DNA from: Patagioenas fasciata
Lineage: Eukaryota > Chordata > Aves > Columbiformes > Columbidae
DNA length: 64,000 nucleotides
Reading direction: 5' to 3'
NCBI RefSeq assembly: GCF_037038585.1
Contig: NC_092524.1
Coordinates: forward strand, 44,725,001 to 44,789,000
Shown here in pieces: positions 9,562 through 23,800 of this stretch. A program made the position numbers and the translations under genes. The notes under the pieces are model-generated. The model saw nothing but the letters and a program-made list of their open reading frames with translations, did no database searches and had not been told where the DNA came from. Numbering within the stretch: the stretch's first letter is position 1; each line of letters opens with the position of its first letter.

Positions 9562-12500
9562 GTCTCCTCTCTGTTGTTGTTCTGTAGTGCTTTGCTGTTA
9601 CAGGCATGTAAAAAGGAGTTCATTGGGTCAGGTACCTAGTGGGAGGCTGTGAAGTTGGGTGTGATACATGTACATGAGATGTCTTACTTCTGTGCATTCT
9701 GGAGTAGGGAAGGGAAAGAACTTCTGAGCAGGGTCCACTCTACAGGCTGTTTGCCATTATTGTTGCTGAAATGTATTCTAGAAATTCATGTTGGAAAAGG
9801 CATGTAATTCTGTTGGCAACTTTGTGTAGTTAAAATTATCAATATGTTGCTCTCAATTTTAGCAGGGAATAAAATATGTATCTTTTCCTTATTAGAAAGA
9901 TGTCAAGGCAGCATCTATGGTACTATTTTGCTCAGTATCACTTGGTAGAGTAGAAAACCGAGGAATAGATCCACCTTGCCTTTAAGTGAATGGCAAAACC
10001 TCCATTGGTCAGAGTGGTGTGGGAGTACACTGTGAATTTGGAAGAAGTAACTGGTAACTCAGTAAGTAAACCAAGTTCAGCTTCTGGAGGGCATTAATTT
10101 TGGACCATGACATCTGTAGTAAATTGAGTTAAGGAGATCCACATAACATGCTGGTAGGCAAATGTTATCCTTTCTGTGCATTTATGTAAATCTGTTGAAG
10201 ACAGAATTTGATCTTTAAGTTATACATTCAGTTAAATAGTGATATTCCAGGTAGCTATGCACTAATTTAAATGTTAAATGTGAAATAAATTAGAAAAATC
10301 TAATCTGCTTCAGCAATGTATTATTAGGACAAAGAAAGATTGAAATACTTGGTTATTGATTAGCTCTTTGGAGGGAGGGGGTGTTGTTTCCCGTCAGGAT
10401 TCATGGAATGAGAGCAGGGTTGTGTCTGAGTTGAAAGTGTTCTGAAAGTGCTGTATGATGCTCTGCTATGAGAGAATTTAATATGGGATTGGACATTGCT
10501 GTACTTGAAGCAACCAGACTGACTTTTTAATTATCTTCTTAAAGCATACAGATCTATTTATTTATGTTGACTTGTACTCCAACTTAAAAATGTCCGCTTG
10601 TAAAGAGAGTATTTAGTGCTGAAGAATTGCTTCATGGTAGTGCGTGTGTATGAGTTACACTCGGTGGGACCAGAGCTAAAAATTGTCATTAGTTACCAAT
10701 TTAACAGATGAATGGTACTAAGCTTAGATTGACTTGTGAAAAGGGGACAGGGCTTTCCAAGGCATGGCAGTTGATGTGTATGGAAATGACAAGTATTAAA
10801 ATATTTATTTTTTGCAGAGTGTTTACACAATTAAAAATATTGTTGTGCATTGTTTCTGGTTTTAATGCACTAAGCTAAATACATGTATTAATCTTTTTAT
10901 TGTGAAAATTAATTCTTATTTTAGATGTCCTTGTCTTCTTTCCTTTGGGAGTAATCGGTGCTGCTTTAGCTTTCTTGCATTATGCTATTGCCAAATTTAT
11001 ATATTTGCCCTCACTCTCTTTGTTAATTCTAATGTATCAACAGGTGAGGAAGTGAAACCATTCTTGCTGCCTACATCTTACATCTGATATGAAATAAAAC
11101 ATCAATTTGTACTATGTTTTTGTTGTGTTTTGTTTTTTTTTTTTCCAAAATATTATAGATTTAACTTCAATTTAGAAACTTAATTGACTGCCAAAAAGAT
11201 AAGCCTAATTACCAAGAAAAACGGTAACTCATAGCTGAGTGTAGTTAGAGAACGGAGAATATAACTGAGCATAATTAGAAAATCATTCTAAGACGTTCCA
11301 GTGGCCATTTCAATACCGTTGAAGGAAGTTATGCAAAAATATGTGTTCTTTTTTGAACTTTCATTTCTCAGTAATGGTGTGATATATAGTGGCTTGAGTG
11401 GTGGTTGTCATTGGGGTTTTTTTTGCTTGTTTGTTTTTGGGTTTTGTGTGGGTTTTTTGTTGTTGTTCTGTTTGTTGTTGTTTGTTTTTTAAGCAGGTAG
11501 TCCTCTTTGAGAGAGAGTAGATGGTGAAATGTGAAGATATATATCTAATGCAGTGATCTGTATGGATACTGTCATTTATGCTTGTTGTAGCTGCATAAAT
11601 TATACACACCCTATAATAAAGTTCTTAGTATTGATACAATAAAGTTATTGGTAGCAGTATAATAGTTTGATAGTTATTAGCATTGCTTTTAGAAAGGCAC
11701 AATTCTGTTTTCTCAAGTGCAGTTCATTTCAAATTTCTTTGATTTACAGACAGACTTGCTTTAAGATTCTGTTTCTCAATATATTGTCCTTGTGATTCAC
11801 ATTCAGGTAAATAAAATTTCAGGTTCTGTAGGATTTTGCAAAATTATGTACTTGGTAAGTGCGAATGTGTTAACTTGGTTATGTACATTTTTAGATACAA
11901 GCATGAGAAACAAAGCAGTATTTTTTACAATGTTTTTCTATAGTGTGATTTTATGTGTGCACAGATAGAGGCAGTTTTTCTATTTTATGTTGCAGCAGAG
12001 TATTAGGATGTGGTTTTCCTTGTCTGGAGTTTGACGTAAACACTGTGTGACCAATTTCTTCCTTGGTAACCTTCCTTGTAATGAGAAAAATGCCACTATG
12101 AAACATCCGCCATGACTTCAACATTTTGAAATGTTTTGTAGCTTGTTTTATAAAGCTAGAAGAATGTGTTCTGATTTTGAATGTATTACAAATGTGAGTG
12201 ATACAGGTAGTATCAATTGCTTGGTGTAGTCAGAGTAGAACAATCAAATACTCAGATACCAATTTAAATCTGTTTTCACAGATGCTTGTTGACATTTTTC
12301 AAGTTTTTTTGTTTGGTTGGTTGGTTTGTTGTTTGGTTTTGTTTTGTTTTTTCCTATCTGCTTCTCAGGATGCCATGAGCTTGCTGACAGTGTGAACAGT
12401 TTAAGATAGAATAAAAATTAGTCTTGAAGTAGTTAAATATCTCAGTACCCATTATCTGTATCTGAATAAAGACAAACAGTATTTAATAAGTCTGTGTTCT

Positions 12501-14516
12501 TGGATCTGTTTGTAATGGTATTTATTTTCATTAGACCACAGGAATCTTGATGTTAAACTTTTCTTTTTGTACCTATGCATGATGAAAAAGGATGTAGTTC
12601 CACACCTATATCCTTCTCAAGTGTAGTGTGCATTGATGTCATTGTTCCTTAAACAGACATCAGCAACTCCATAGTTCTGCTCAGTTGTATTTTAAAATGC
12701 ATTTTATTTAAATTTAGCAAGTGAAAAGCCACCTTCAAGGCTTAAATTTAGCTTTTTCTTCAAGTTAAAAAAAAAAAAAAGACAGCATTCTGTTCTCATT
12801 CTTTATTGTTTTGCAGGTTCATTGTAGGAGATTTTGTCTATTAGTCTCTTCAAATGTCATTTTAGGGGGACGAGCTACATTGGTAAAACTGGGCCCCAGG
12901 AGGAACTGCATGAATTTCCAGCCTTATGGAATATCCCCTAGTGCCCACGTTTTTATTACTCCTTGCCTCCATTCCTGCCTTCTTGCAGTGACCATCTGTT
13001 GGTTGTTTCCAGGTGTTCCTGGCTAAATTATTCTCATCTTTTCCTACTTAAAGGTACAGAGTGGGGGATGTGGGTATTTCTGTGATTTCCTTACCCCGAC
13101 CCCATTGCTCTTGTGCCGCTGACAGTATGGAGCTCCACTTAGCTGCCCTCAACTTCATGTTGAGTGTGAGGCAGGGTGTTTAAGAAAAGAGGTGGGGAGG
13201 AGTTATGAAGCTCGCCGTGCTTTTCCTGCACTGTTTCTTTTCTTGCACCAGGTCTTGAGTTAGCTTCTGATATTGGTAGACATGCCTTGGAGGACAGCAT
13301 CGAAGTGAGCAATTTGTTATCCCTTGCCACCTAGCTGTGATGGCTGGTTGCACAGGTGCCATTGAATTTCTCAGCCATTGCTCCACAGTCACCAGAGTGA
13401 ACTTGTTCAAAAGGAGCTCAGATGCTCCCTGAGCTGCTGAACAGAAGTGGTGGCACTGCTGCTGCTTTCTGTGCCAGCTCCTCTGCCACAGCCTGAGGTC
13501 AGCAGGGCTGGCTCATGGGCACTGAGGGTCCTGGGGAGGAAAAGATACTGCGCTTTTTCCCTGCCAAACATGAATTGAAGGCAGAGTGGGGTTAGTAAGG
13601 TGAGGATTAAATGGCTCAATTTGAGAAATGCTGCCTATGACAGCAGTAACCAAATTAGCCTTTAAAGTTAGACATAGTTTAGCTGTGTGAGCTGCAGTTG
13701 CTACAGTGCAGAAATACCCTTACTGAAAACTGATGGCAGTCTCCTGCTGAAACTTTTTTTGCTTATGTACGTTTGAGGAGTCCCCTTTTTAAGGAAAAAG
13801 AAAACCACTACTAATGCCTTAAATTGTGCAGATATTATGCAGTTATTTCCAGTAATTTTTCTGAGTTATCTTGTGTTTGCTTATTTGCTTGCTTTAAGAA
13901 AGAAGAATTAAAACTTTACATCTGGATTGGGAGTGTGTAGTTGTATGTTGCATCTTGTAGAAAAATGGTGACTCTTTAAAACAGTTTTTGAGATGCATTT
14001 TACAAATATTAAAGCATAATAAAAGATTTCATATACGTACAACTGTTTCCACCTAGCATGTGTGATTGCATGTATTCGGTTGACTGTTTTCTTATGAAAC
14101 AGTAGTGTGTTAGGAATATCTGGGTCTGACTAGCAAGCAGAGATGTAAAATAACTGTTGAGGTGTTAGTTTGGGATTTATTTTGTTGTTGTTGTTTGTTG
14201 GTTTGAGTTTTTGTTAGTTCATTCTGGTTTGTTTTCCCACCAGTCTTTCCTGCATATGTGAGGGATCACAGACCAGTAGATGGAGCCCTGTGGCAGCAGC
14301 CACCTCACACGGGCTGGTGAGGGTACCTGCAGCCTCTCTACCCAGAGGGCCAGGCAGGAGAGGCTTCTTGAGCATCTGTCTGTAATATGTTTTCTTCATA
14401 TGTGATAAATGAACATAGTTTTCAAAATTAATGTCTAGTATTAGCGGTGCAAGCCAAGGCAGTGACCATGTGCTGAGAATTTTAGGGACAGTTTTGCCGT
14501 GTTTTCGGGGACAGGC

Positions 14517-14622
14517 GATCAGGTGAAATACCCTGATCTGTTCTAGAGCCCTGGAGGTATTGAAAGTCAGATCAGGTGAAATACCCTGATCTGTTCTAGA
14601 GCCCTGGAGGTATTGAAAGTCA
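14517..14622. repeat. Perfect 53-bp tandem duplication
   Basis: Bases 14517-14569 and 14570-14622 are identical, 53 of 53, with no spacer. Each unit begins with an inverted repeat, GATCAGG and CCTGATC, separated by eight bases, so each could form a small hairpin. The flanks are not part of the repeat. The lack of any difference implies a recent event. Confidence 0.95.
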
Positions 14623-15891
14623 TCTGGTAGGTCAAGTTTTCATTTTTCAGGTAATTCTGAGTCAACTGCTTATTGTTAGGCAAATCTTGATTGAGATCAT
14701 CGCAAACAGGGTCTGTGGGAAGCTCCTAAAGTTACAAAGCAGAAGAATTTGCTTTTAAAATTTTTAGGATTTTTGGGTTTAGGATTTGGTTTAGTATTTT
14801 TGTCTCTCACTAATGCTAACTGCTAATTCTTTTGAAACTATATTTTTGACTATTGAAATTCGTTGAACAGTGCAGTTCATAAATTCAAAATCAGCAGTAG
14901 CTGATCTTGCACATTCCCCACCTACATCCTCAGCCCAGTGCTGTGATACGCAGTCAACTAACTGATATAGTGGTCTTGGTTTGCTGGCCTCTTTATGGAC
15001 TGCTTGCAAAACTATGAAGAACATGCAAGTTGCAGACAACTTCCTTTAGAAATTAGTTGATGTGGAGTTTCTCTAGTGTGAGAACCGTTGCTAAACAGCA
15101 AGGTGCTAATTTCATTTGTAAATGTGAGATGCAGTTTTGAATTTTAAAGAGAGAAAGGAGGATAATGTTCTAGAGGTAATAAAGAGGTAGTAGGTTTTAG
15201 AGGTAAATAAGAGGGTAGTGAGTTTTTATTCTGTTACAAGGGGTTTTGTTGTTTTATGCCAATAAGTATATATTTACTTGAAAAATCTGCCAGATTAGGG
15301 TTACTCTGTGATTGTAACAGGTACAAAATTTCTATAATGTATACCCTGCATTTCTTACTTGAAATTCTAGATTACTTTTTGTTTACATTTCAAAACAATG
15401 GAAAGGGTGTGTGCCCATGGTATTCTTGTGCTGACTAATATTTCTGTGCAGTAACATTCCTGTACAGTACCTTAGATCCCAAAAGAAGAATGAAGGAATT
15501 CTTGAAGTCTGCAGATTTTTCTGATGACGACATGAATACTGAGCTAAGTTGCAGTCTTTGGAAACATGTTTCTGCCTGCTGTTCATCACGCATGTGAAAC
15601 CAGCATTCAAATGTTGAGGAATGGGGTTAAAAGTGAGGTTGTGAAAGCATTTGTCAAAAATAAATTATTGAGTTAGAATTCTGCTGAAATGGTGCCATTT
15701 GATTTGTATTGATGGTTAGTGGTTAGTTTGATGGTTAGTGCTTATGGTTTGCAAAAATGACGTTATGGGTTTTCTTTAACATGGCACATTAGCAAACTGT
15801 AGTACAGCACTCCAGTCCTTAACACCCAAGTAGTTGTTGCACTTCTGAGTGGGAGCTCTAGTTGATATTCCAACTCGTTACTGGTTTAGTG

Positions 15892-15943
15892 CATTTTAAA
15901 ACAAACAAACAAAAAACCACAACAAACAAACACACACAAACCA
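15892..15943. repeat. A/C-rich low-complexity tract
   Basis: Repeated AAAC, AAACAAAC and CACAC units, shortly before the LTR at 15992. Confidence 0.75.
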
Positions 15944-15991
15944 CAGCTATGAGCATCCTTGTGCTTTGGAGAGAAACTAGAAAAAAAGTGG

Positions 15992-16553
15992 TGTGGTGGG
16001 TTGATCCCAACCAGCAGCTGAGCACCCCCATGGCTGCTCACTCATCACCACCCCTGGTGGAATGGAGGAGAGCATGGGGAGAGCAGAAGTGGGAAAGCTA
16101 ATGGGTGAGATAAAGACAGTTTAATAAGCAAAGGAAAAAGAACAACAGGGAAAAAAAAAAAAAAATAATGCAAATAGGGTCACTCACTACCTCCCACCCC
16201 CAAGCATATCAATGCCCAGCCAGTCTCTGAGCAACAACTGCCTTGGAAAACAAACAGCACACCCCTTTTACCGCCTTCTTGCTTTACCCCAGTTTTTATT
16301 GCTGAGCATGATGTTATATGGTATGGAATACCTGTTTGGCCAGTTTGGGTCAACTGTGTTCCTTCCCAACTTCTTGCCCACCAACCAGGCTGTTCTCTGG
16401 AGGGCAGAGTGGGAGGGGAGAAGAGAAAGCCTGGATGCTGTGCAAGCACTGCTGGCAATAGGCAAAACTTTGATGTATTATCAGGGCTAATTTAGCCACA
16501 AATCCAAAACACAGTGGGAGAAAATTAACTCCATACAAACCAGACCCAGTACA
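15992..16553 (-). mobile_element. Solo LTR of an avian endogenous retrovirus
   Basis: The stretch resembles a dispersed LTR that I recall from many bird genomes. Recognisable segments are GGGTTGATCCCAACCAGCAG near the left end, GATAAAGACAGTTTAATAAG near 16110, and GAGCATGATGTTATATGG near 16303. It begins TG and ends CA. Possible 5-bp target-site duplications flank it: AGTGG at 15987-15991 and AGTAG at 16554-16558, one mismatch. No internal retroviral coding sequence adjoins it, so it is a solo LTR left by recombination. The minus orientation is inferred from an A/T-rich TATA- or polyA-like segment on that strand near 16300. It lies antisense in a MIPOL1 intron. Confidence 0.75.
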
Positions 16554-18190
16554 AGTAGTAACTTAGTTTTTAACAGTAAAAGCAGTCTATTTTATTTTAG
16601 AATCTATTATGAAAAACATTTTGTCATTTCATAGAAGCATATATTGATGTTAGAAGCTTAATTGGATGTACGTCTTAAATTTTTGAGGGAGGAACACATG
16701 CATTTGTATAAATAGCATCTACTTCTGTTAGCATCAATTTTTAAATTTTTTAATACTTTTTTTGAGAAGAATTTACTCTATGCAGCAATCGATCACTGCA
16801 GTGATATTTTTAAATTTCAGCATGTAGATTTGGCATTAACAATGTATCTTAAAGCACCTTTGGATTGTTAGAGCATGATAGAGTGGCCATATTTTTGTTT
16901 TATTTGAATTTTTATTTAGTTATGATCAGAGGCAGGGATATTAACACAAAAAGGAAGCTGTAGATTAATATAAATATTTGACTTGAGTGTTTATAAAAAT
17001 AAGCCTTTTCCTCCTCAAGGAACTGGTTACAACATTTTAGGTCATGTTCTTGTTAAAGGAGCTTTTTCTTTGGAGAGGGATGGGGATTTTTCAGGAAAAG
17101 TTTGGCAGTAAAGCCTTCAATGAAATGCAGGGTAGAGCTGAAAAGACAAGATGTCCAGAAAATGACATTCCAATGTCCTTAGAAGCAAAAGTAGAGCACA
17201 ATAATCTTGTATGAAACATGAAATGAGTGGTAGAATCAATATGGTGGGTTTAGTGGTCATTTAAAGGTGGGGGGAAAAAATACAAGCCTTCATTAAACTT
17301 TGCCTTAAAATGTTTATAAAAAAGCAGAACCCAGAAACAAAGTCTTACACCTGCCAGTGCACAGAGAACATCATGACAAGATGACTGATAACAAAGGGAT
17401 TTTCTGTGCTTGATGCATCAGTTGAATTTGGCAGTTGCCCTCAAGAAAGTGAAGACCACCTCTGTGTATGTTCAGCATTCTTTGTGTATCAGCACCTGAT
17501 TTTTTTGAGAGATTTTACATAGTCCCTGAAGCATTTAGCAGGGAAATACAACACATGTTGAATAGCAGAGGTTGTAGTGAGGTCTGATGTTTTGACCAGG
17601 GGAGATGATAGAAGTGTAGAACTAGCAACCATGAAAAGATTTGGGAATATTCAGAGCTTCTAGGCTCTGGTTCCATTTCTTTTGATCCAAAAGATCTCAG
17701 GTGGTAACAGATTAATTTCTAATTCTGATATAAGCAGAAGTAATAGATTTTTCTCCTGAAAGTATAGTGTACCTCAAAGACCTATTGATAACTTCCTGCA
17801 GCATGATTTCATCACTGCTATAGTTGTTTTTGTTAACACGTTACATTGAGTGGGGAAGGAGATTATGGGAACTGAACCATGTAAAGAACTCCTGCAAAAC
17901 ACAGAACAAATCAGGATGTGCAGAGGCTTGTGATCTTCTGTATTGATCAGCTATAACACAGCAACTGAATGAAAAAGGTGTGTTGGTCTTCTGAGTGGTT
18001 TCTGAGTGCAAATGGGGGCGAGACGGGACACTAGGTAACTGCAGTCTTACACTGAGGTCCTTGAACTTTTTATGGCTTAAATTTTCATCTAATTTTGGTA
18101 CTCCTGTATTGCGGTAAGGGAAACTAATAAGGTAAATTGGTCTAAAACTGATATTATGAGCTAAGCAATATGGACTGTTCTGTTCTTAGA

Positions 18191-18290
18191 AATCACAGAA
18201 TCACACAGGATCACAGAATGTTAGGGATTGGAAGGAACCTCAAAAGATTGTCTAGTCCAATCCCCCTGCTGGAGCAGGAACACCTGGATA
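18191..18290 (-). mobile_element. CR1 LINE, 3' end only
   Basis: Reversed CR1 3' terminus: AATCACAGAATCACACAGG, then a GTTAGGGATTGGAAGGAACC segment and a TCTAGTCCAATCCCCCTGCT segment. This is the diagnostic CR1 end with octamer-like tail. Severely 5'-truncated (~100 bp). Confidence 0.88.
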
Positions 18291-20807
18291 TGTGTGTGGT
18301 GTGAATTTTTAGTTGGACATAATGGGGAAATTAACCCAATACCTAAAATATCTTAAATGGTGTGCATCTGTGACATGTAACCGTTTCTGAAAGCTGGAGG
18401 TCTTTGGTGGTGGTTTGATTCTTATTCCCCTTTGGAAGTGGATTGTACAAGCTGGGGAGCTGTGCTGGCTTCCCAGCTCCGTTTTGTAAATGCAGTGTGG
18501 TTCAGACTGCTCTTTTTTACCAATGAGCAGTTTTGCCTGTTCCCTACATCTAAGGCACAGATTCCAGGTGGATATCACAAAACCACTTTTTCTGTATTTT
18601 TTCATTTGTAGGACAGATTTGAGTCATCATCTCTAAGATAAGGAAATGATGAAGCACCTCAGTAATTCCTACAGAAACTATTTACAATCTGAGAGAGGAA
18701 GGATATTCCCATTTGAGCCTACATCTTACCAGTGTTTTTAAAATACCATAAATTGCCTTCCAATTATTTTTATCTTATTTTACATTGTTTATATAAGTTT
18801 GTCAATGTATATACTTAAAATAATGTATTAGGATTTTTAAGTGTTTTCTAGGATTTGGCCAGATTAAAACTAGAGTCTGTGGTTTTTTAATCTATCCCTA
18901 GCTGTTGCGGTATCTTTTCACTGTAGGACTTTTGTTGATCAGTTTTTCTTGATTTTAAAAGCTACTGACAAATGTCTGTACCTACTTCAATCACTTGTTG
19001 CTTGTATCTTATAATTTTATAGTTAATTTGGGAAAAGTAATTGTTTTTGTTGTATGCTTTTGTGGACTGGATGTAAATTAATCACAGAAGTACAGCATCA
19101 GCATGGATTAATTATGCAAGTAACCAAAGTGGCTATTTCATTATTTTATTGAAATTGTAAGAGTTTGAGAAGATCTTTTGTTTTAATAGCTTAGCCAGAA
19201 TTCATTGGAAAAAGTCTTAGTATGTTTAAGGTAATGGAAAAAAAATTGCTTTCAGTACATCCTACAGAGATCCTGTTTAAAACAGATGACAGTCTGTCAC
19301 GTTCAGTAGCACATCAGTCATCAGATTTATTCTAATTCCTTAAGCTGAACATTTCATTCAAGCTTGTAGATTGTCTTGTCAAGCTACCAAAAGCCTCATA
19401 GCTTTTCTGTCAAGCATAGAGTTGTACCAGCAGTTCACAAATAAATGCTAAGCTGCAAAAATATTGTTTATTTTCTTTAACCTTTTATTCAGTTAACTAC
19501 AGTGTTCTTTCTTGTTATTTTCTCCACGTGCGTTTATCACAAGGTATTCAAGGGACTCCTGAAACATGCCTCATCCTGACCACAGTCACTTCAGATCAAG
19601 GACCACTCATTTTGGGATGTTGGTTTTGCTTGTAGCAGCCTGGACCACCATGGTTATGACATTCCTCCTCTAATTACAAAGGCCCAGTGAGCAGCTTGTT
19701 TTACTGCAGACGTGAAGGAATCCCAGTACCAGTGTCCATGCAGCACTGGTGTGGCCAGTCTGGCTTTGTGCACACTGGCTGCAGTTGTGGACTCGCGCTC
19801 ACCCTGTATAGGAAGTGGCAGTTTTGCCATCAGGTCTTATAGCTGTGCCGTTCTTCATATTTATTAATCAAATTCTCTTTGAGATTTTTTTCATGCTTTA
19901 CTGTATATGTTTGTGTATAAGCAGCATGGCTGAACTGGGTTCCCTGCCTTTGTTGCACATATGCCACATTGAAGAAAATAAAATTTTCTTGTTGTCTTTC
20001 ATTTTGTTTTGGTTTTTTAATTTATTTTTTTTATTTCTTCCTGACTTTCTCTCATTCTAAGCCTTTCTTAAAAATTCCAAGCTTTCCTTAAAATAAAGTT
20101 TCTGTGTAAACTGTAGTGCTTACATACAAAGTATACTTGAGCCTGCACAGTAGTAAGTACTTGGTTTGAGACATAGTTGAATTTCTTTGAAGTCAGTGTA
20201 TATAGGACGGAGGTAGTAAAACATTGGCAATAGTTAGTTGAAGTGATGTTAGTTTATTTACTTAGCACAATTAATTATTCAGTTGGTGCATTTGTATAAT
20301 TTATATTTAAGCCCAAAAAATTGCATGGTAAAGTGATATTTCATGAACCACTGAAAGGCTCATGTTCAGCTTAGACTAATCTCTGTATTAAACTGCTAAT
20401 GCTATGATATTCAATATAAAATTGTGACTGCCCTTTAACAGGAAAAAGACTTCATTGGTTATCTTTTTCAGCTATTTAAAAATAATTTTAAAAAAATTTA
20501 AGCTGTGTTAGTAATTTTCTAGAACCATCTACTTCAGAACTCTGCTTTCTGCTTCTAATTCTTCACAGTGATTACTTTTTTTTTTGGTCATTTACATGCA
20601 GTACTACGTTTTCGCTTCTAATCTGGTGGTTTACTTTGTTACAAAATCCTGCTTTTTTTTTTATGCTGGTTTTTGGCCTGCTAAATGTTCAATGTGTCCC
20701 TTTAGCAGTCTTATTCCTTGAACGGATATTCTGAAAGACATATTGTACATGTCTAAAAAGGAACTGTGGGGTGGAAGCCCTAGATAAAATTAAAGCCTGA
20801 GTATATT

Positions 20808-20825
20808 AAAAAAAAAAAAAAAAAA
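20808..20825. repeat. Poly-A tract
   Basis: An 18-base A run with no recognised retrocopy upstream. Confidence 0.7.
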
Positions 20826-23800
20826 GATTTTTAAAATGTCAAGATAATGAAAAGTCAGAAAATAAATTATACCTATTATTAATTTTGAATTGTATTCAAA
20901 CATAGAAGTATGTAGCATAGACAAAAGCTGGTTACAGTGAGATAAAATTCAATTTTACACTAGGATAATTGTTTTATGTATTTTACATTTATTTATAAGA
21001 TCAGATAAAGGCTTAGAATTCTCAATATAAATCACAGTATGGTCCTGATGAATGCCAAGGTCAGTAAATGGAAATCCCTTCACTTGCAAAACACATAACT
21101 ACCGTGGAAAATAGTAAGTGAATAAAATGAAACTGATTAGCACCATCTTTCCTACTATTAATTCTTTACTTGCATTATAATTTTAGCGCTTTGAGTATTT
21201 TTGGTTTTCAAAGTAGTGAATAGGTATTAATGCTCTCAGTGTCCTCCCACATGTAGTCAAATTAACATGTCTTTGTTAAGAAGAGATTAATGCAAAGCTT
21301 GCTTGAGGTCTGTGGATGAAAATGGAACTGGTGCTACAATAGCATTGAGAAATTAGATTGGCCCTGTTCAGATGATGGTGCATGTGCTGGAGATGTAGCT
21401 GATGGGATCCAAATGCTGTGTAGATGATGGAGCCCATGATTTAAGAATCCATTTCTGTAATAAATTGCTTCCTGTCAGGAGCATCTTCTATCTTGAAGAC
21501 TTATTTTATCCAGAATTGGATCTCTGGTATGTCTCTAAGAGAAGGAAATTTAAGTATTTATCAGATTTGGCAGGACAGTAAAATGGATTCTAGATCCTCA
21601 CAGAGACCATACACTGTTGATTATTTTATGCTGTAAGGAGGTGGCTCAGGTACCTCGGCTGACCCTCTGTGTCAGTTTGAACTAAAGAATGAGACAACCT
21701 CCAGGTAACCAAATTGCAAGCCAAAATTTGAAACACATGTGTAGCTGACTGAAATGACTGCCACTCATTTTACCACAAATATTTAATAAATAAGCTGTAA
21801 TGTTCACTGACAGGTTTCTCCATATGCAGGGTACTGGAGCTTTTGAGTCTTAGGGTGATAAGAAGTACACTTCTTGACATGGCATCCACTTCACACAGAA
21901 TGTTACAAGACCTGACAGGTATTTTGTCAAGTTTGATATTTTTTAAAGTGTTGGCTTCCAAAACATGTCTTGATCAACTGCCCTTACTGCACAAAAACAG
22001 TGATTTCTACATCTGTTGCTTTTTACAGACACCAGGTTTTCTGGGCTTCTGTAAGTGTACCTGTGTCACTGAGGTCAGCCACTGTTACCTGAGTTAGATC
22101 GTGTCAGAGAGTAGTGGTGGTCAGTAGTGGCCCAGCAGCCCTAGGGTGCTCATCTGGTGCCACTGAACAGCTCTTCTAGGTAAGCTTGGGGATTACAAAT
22201 ATTGTTTTGTTTTCTTCAGAAGTTGTGGTTTGTTTGTAAGCTTGTAACTCATTCTACTTCAGCAAAGGAAGGGCCACTGCAGCAGGGCCAGCATCTGATC
22301 TTTGGTTTCTCAGGTAGGCCACAAGGTAAAGTGTTTTGCATCCAAATGATTTAACGAATGTGAAGTTCTAGTCTAACACTGGTTAAGCTTCTGCATAGGT
22401 AGTAGCCCAGCAGGTTTCATTTGCTGGGCTGGTGATCAGATTCCTGAGGTCTGCTGCTCATGTGATCAGGCTTGCTTTCCAAGTAGCAAAGATCAATTAG
22501 ACAGCAGGAGGACAGAAATGGAAATACAGCACTCACCTTTCCTTTTTTGATACAATGGGATTTCTTTCAGAATCATACTGAGGTAATTTCTGATGTGATA
22601 CAACTGTGAAAGGGCACCAGTGGACCCAGTCCTCTAGTCCATTCATGGCACCTTGCTAGTATGAAAGCGTGGAGCACCCAGGAAGGATTTCTTTGTTGTA
22701 AATGTTACGGATTAGTGTGCGATGGATGTATCAAGACACTATGTTACCCTGGGATGTATAGTCAACCACTTAGTTTTCTGCACTGCAGTTGCATAAATAC
22801 AGAGTGATATATATATGTGCAGGAGCAAACTTCAGCTTCTTACTTTATGGACTCAGAATTTGATGGTAGAAAGCATGGACACAGTTGTAGGGTGTAACAC
22901 TTTTTCTCACATTGTACTGAAGGTGACTGCTGTGCAGGTGTACAAGGTAACTCTAATTAAAACAGTTTCCCCTTGAAATGTAATTTTGTTCCTCCTCTTC
23001 ACTATCCAGTGGTAGACTAATATTTGTCTCCAGAATGTTTTTCCAGGATCTGAAGTGGAATTACAGTATCTGAAGGTTACTAAATATTAGGCAAAAATTA
23101 GAATTCTCTTCATAGTTTAAAAGTATCTTTCATATTTCAAAAACCCTCCTGGATGTAAAATTCTTTTGGCAAACATTCACTGTCTTGCACTTATGAGAAA
23201 AAACTTACTGAAAATAGCATATGCTGTTATCATACTGAGGTTCCTCTCCAGTTGTATCTGCCCAGTAGGTTGCTTTCTACTTGGTGTAATATACACTTCC
23301 ACATTTATCTTAAAACTTATCAAAAAACCTCAAAAAGAAAACCAAAAACCTTTGAGAACCCATTTAGTATGACATATTATGCCTTTTTTTTTTTTTCTTT
23401 TTTTCCCAGTAATACAGCCATTGAGTCCATTAAAGAGATCATGGAAATTAAGAACTGTCTATTTGCAGGTCTTAAAAATCTCACATGTAATATAAGCAAC
23501 CCAGTGATGAACTTTTTTTTTTTTTTAAATATAATCCTCTGTAATACAATTCTATGTAAAAATCTCGGTGTTTACTAATACAGGAATGTGGTACTGTAAA
23601 TAAAAGTGACATTTTGTTCCAGTTGCTATATAAATTCATTCAGACTGATGTTAAACCCCAGCTATAAAGTACATAAAAATTCTCTGTTATCCAAGATGTT
23701 TTGAAACAAAACTGTCTCATCTCATTGAAAAAAAAAAAGTGATCGGAGCATGAGTTTGCTAGTTGTAGGGTCTCAGGACTTCTCAAATGTCTTGAGAAAC

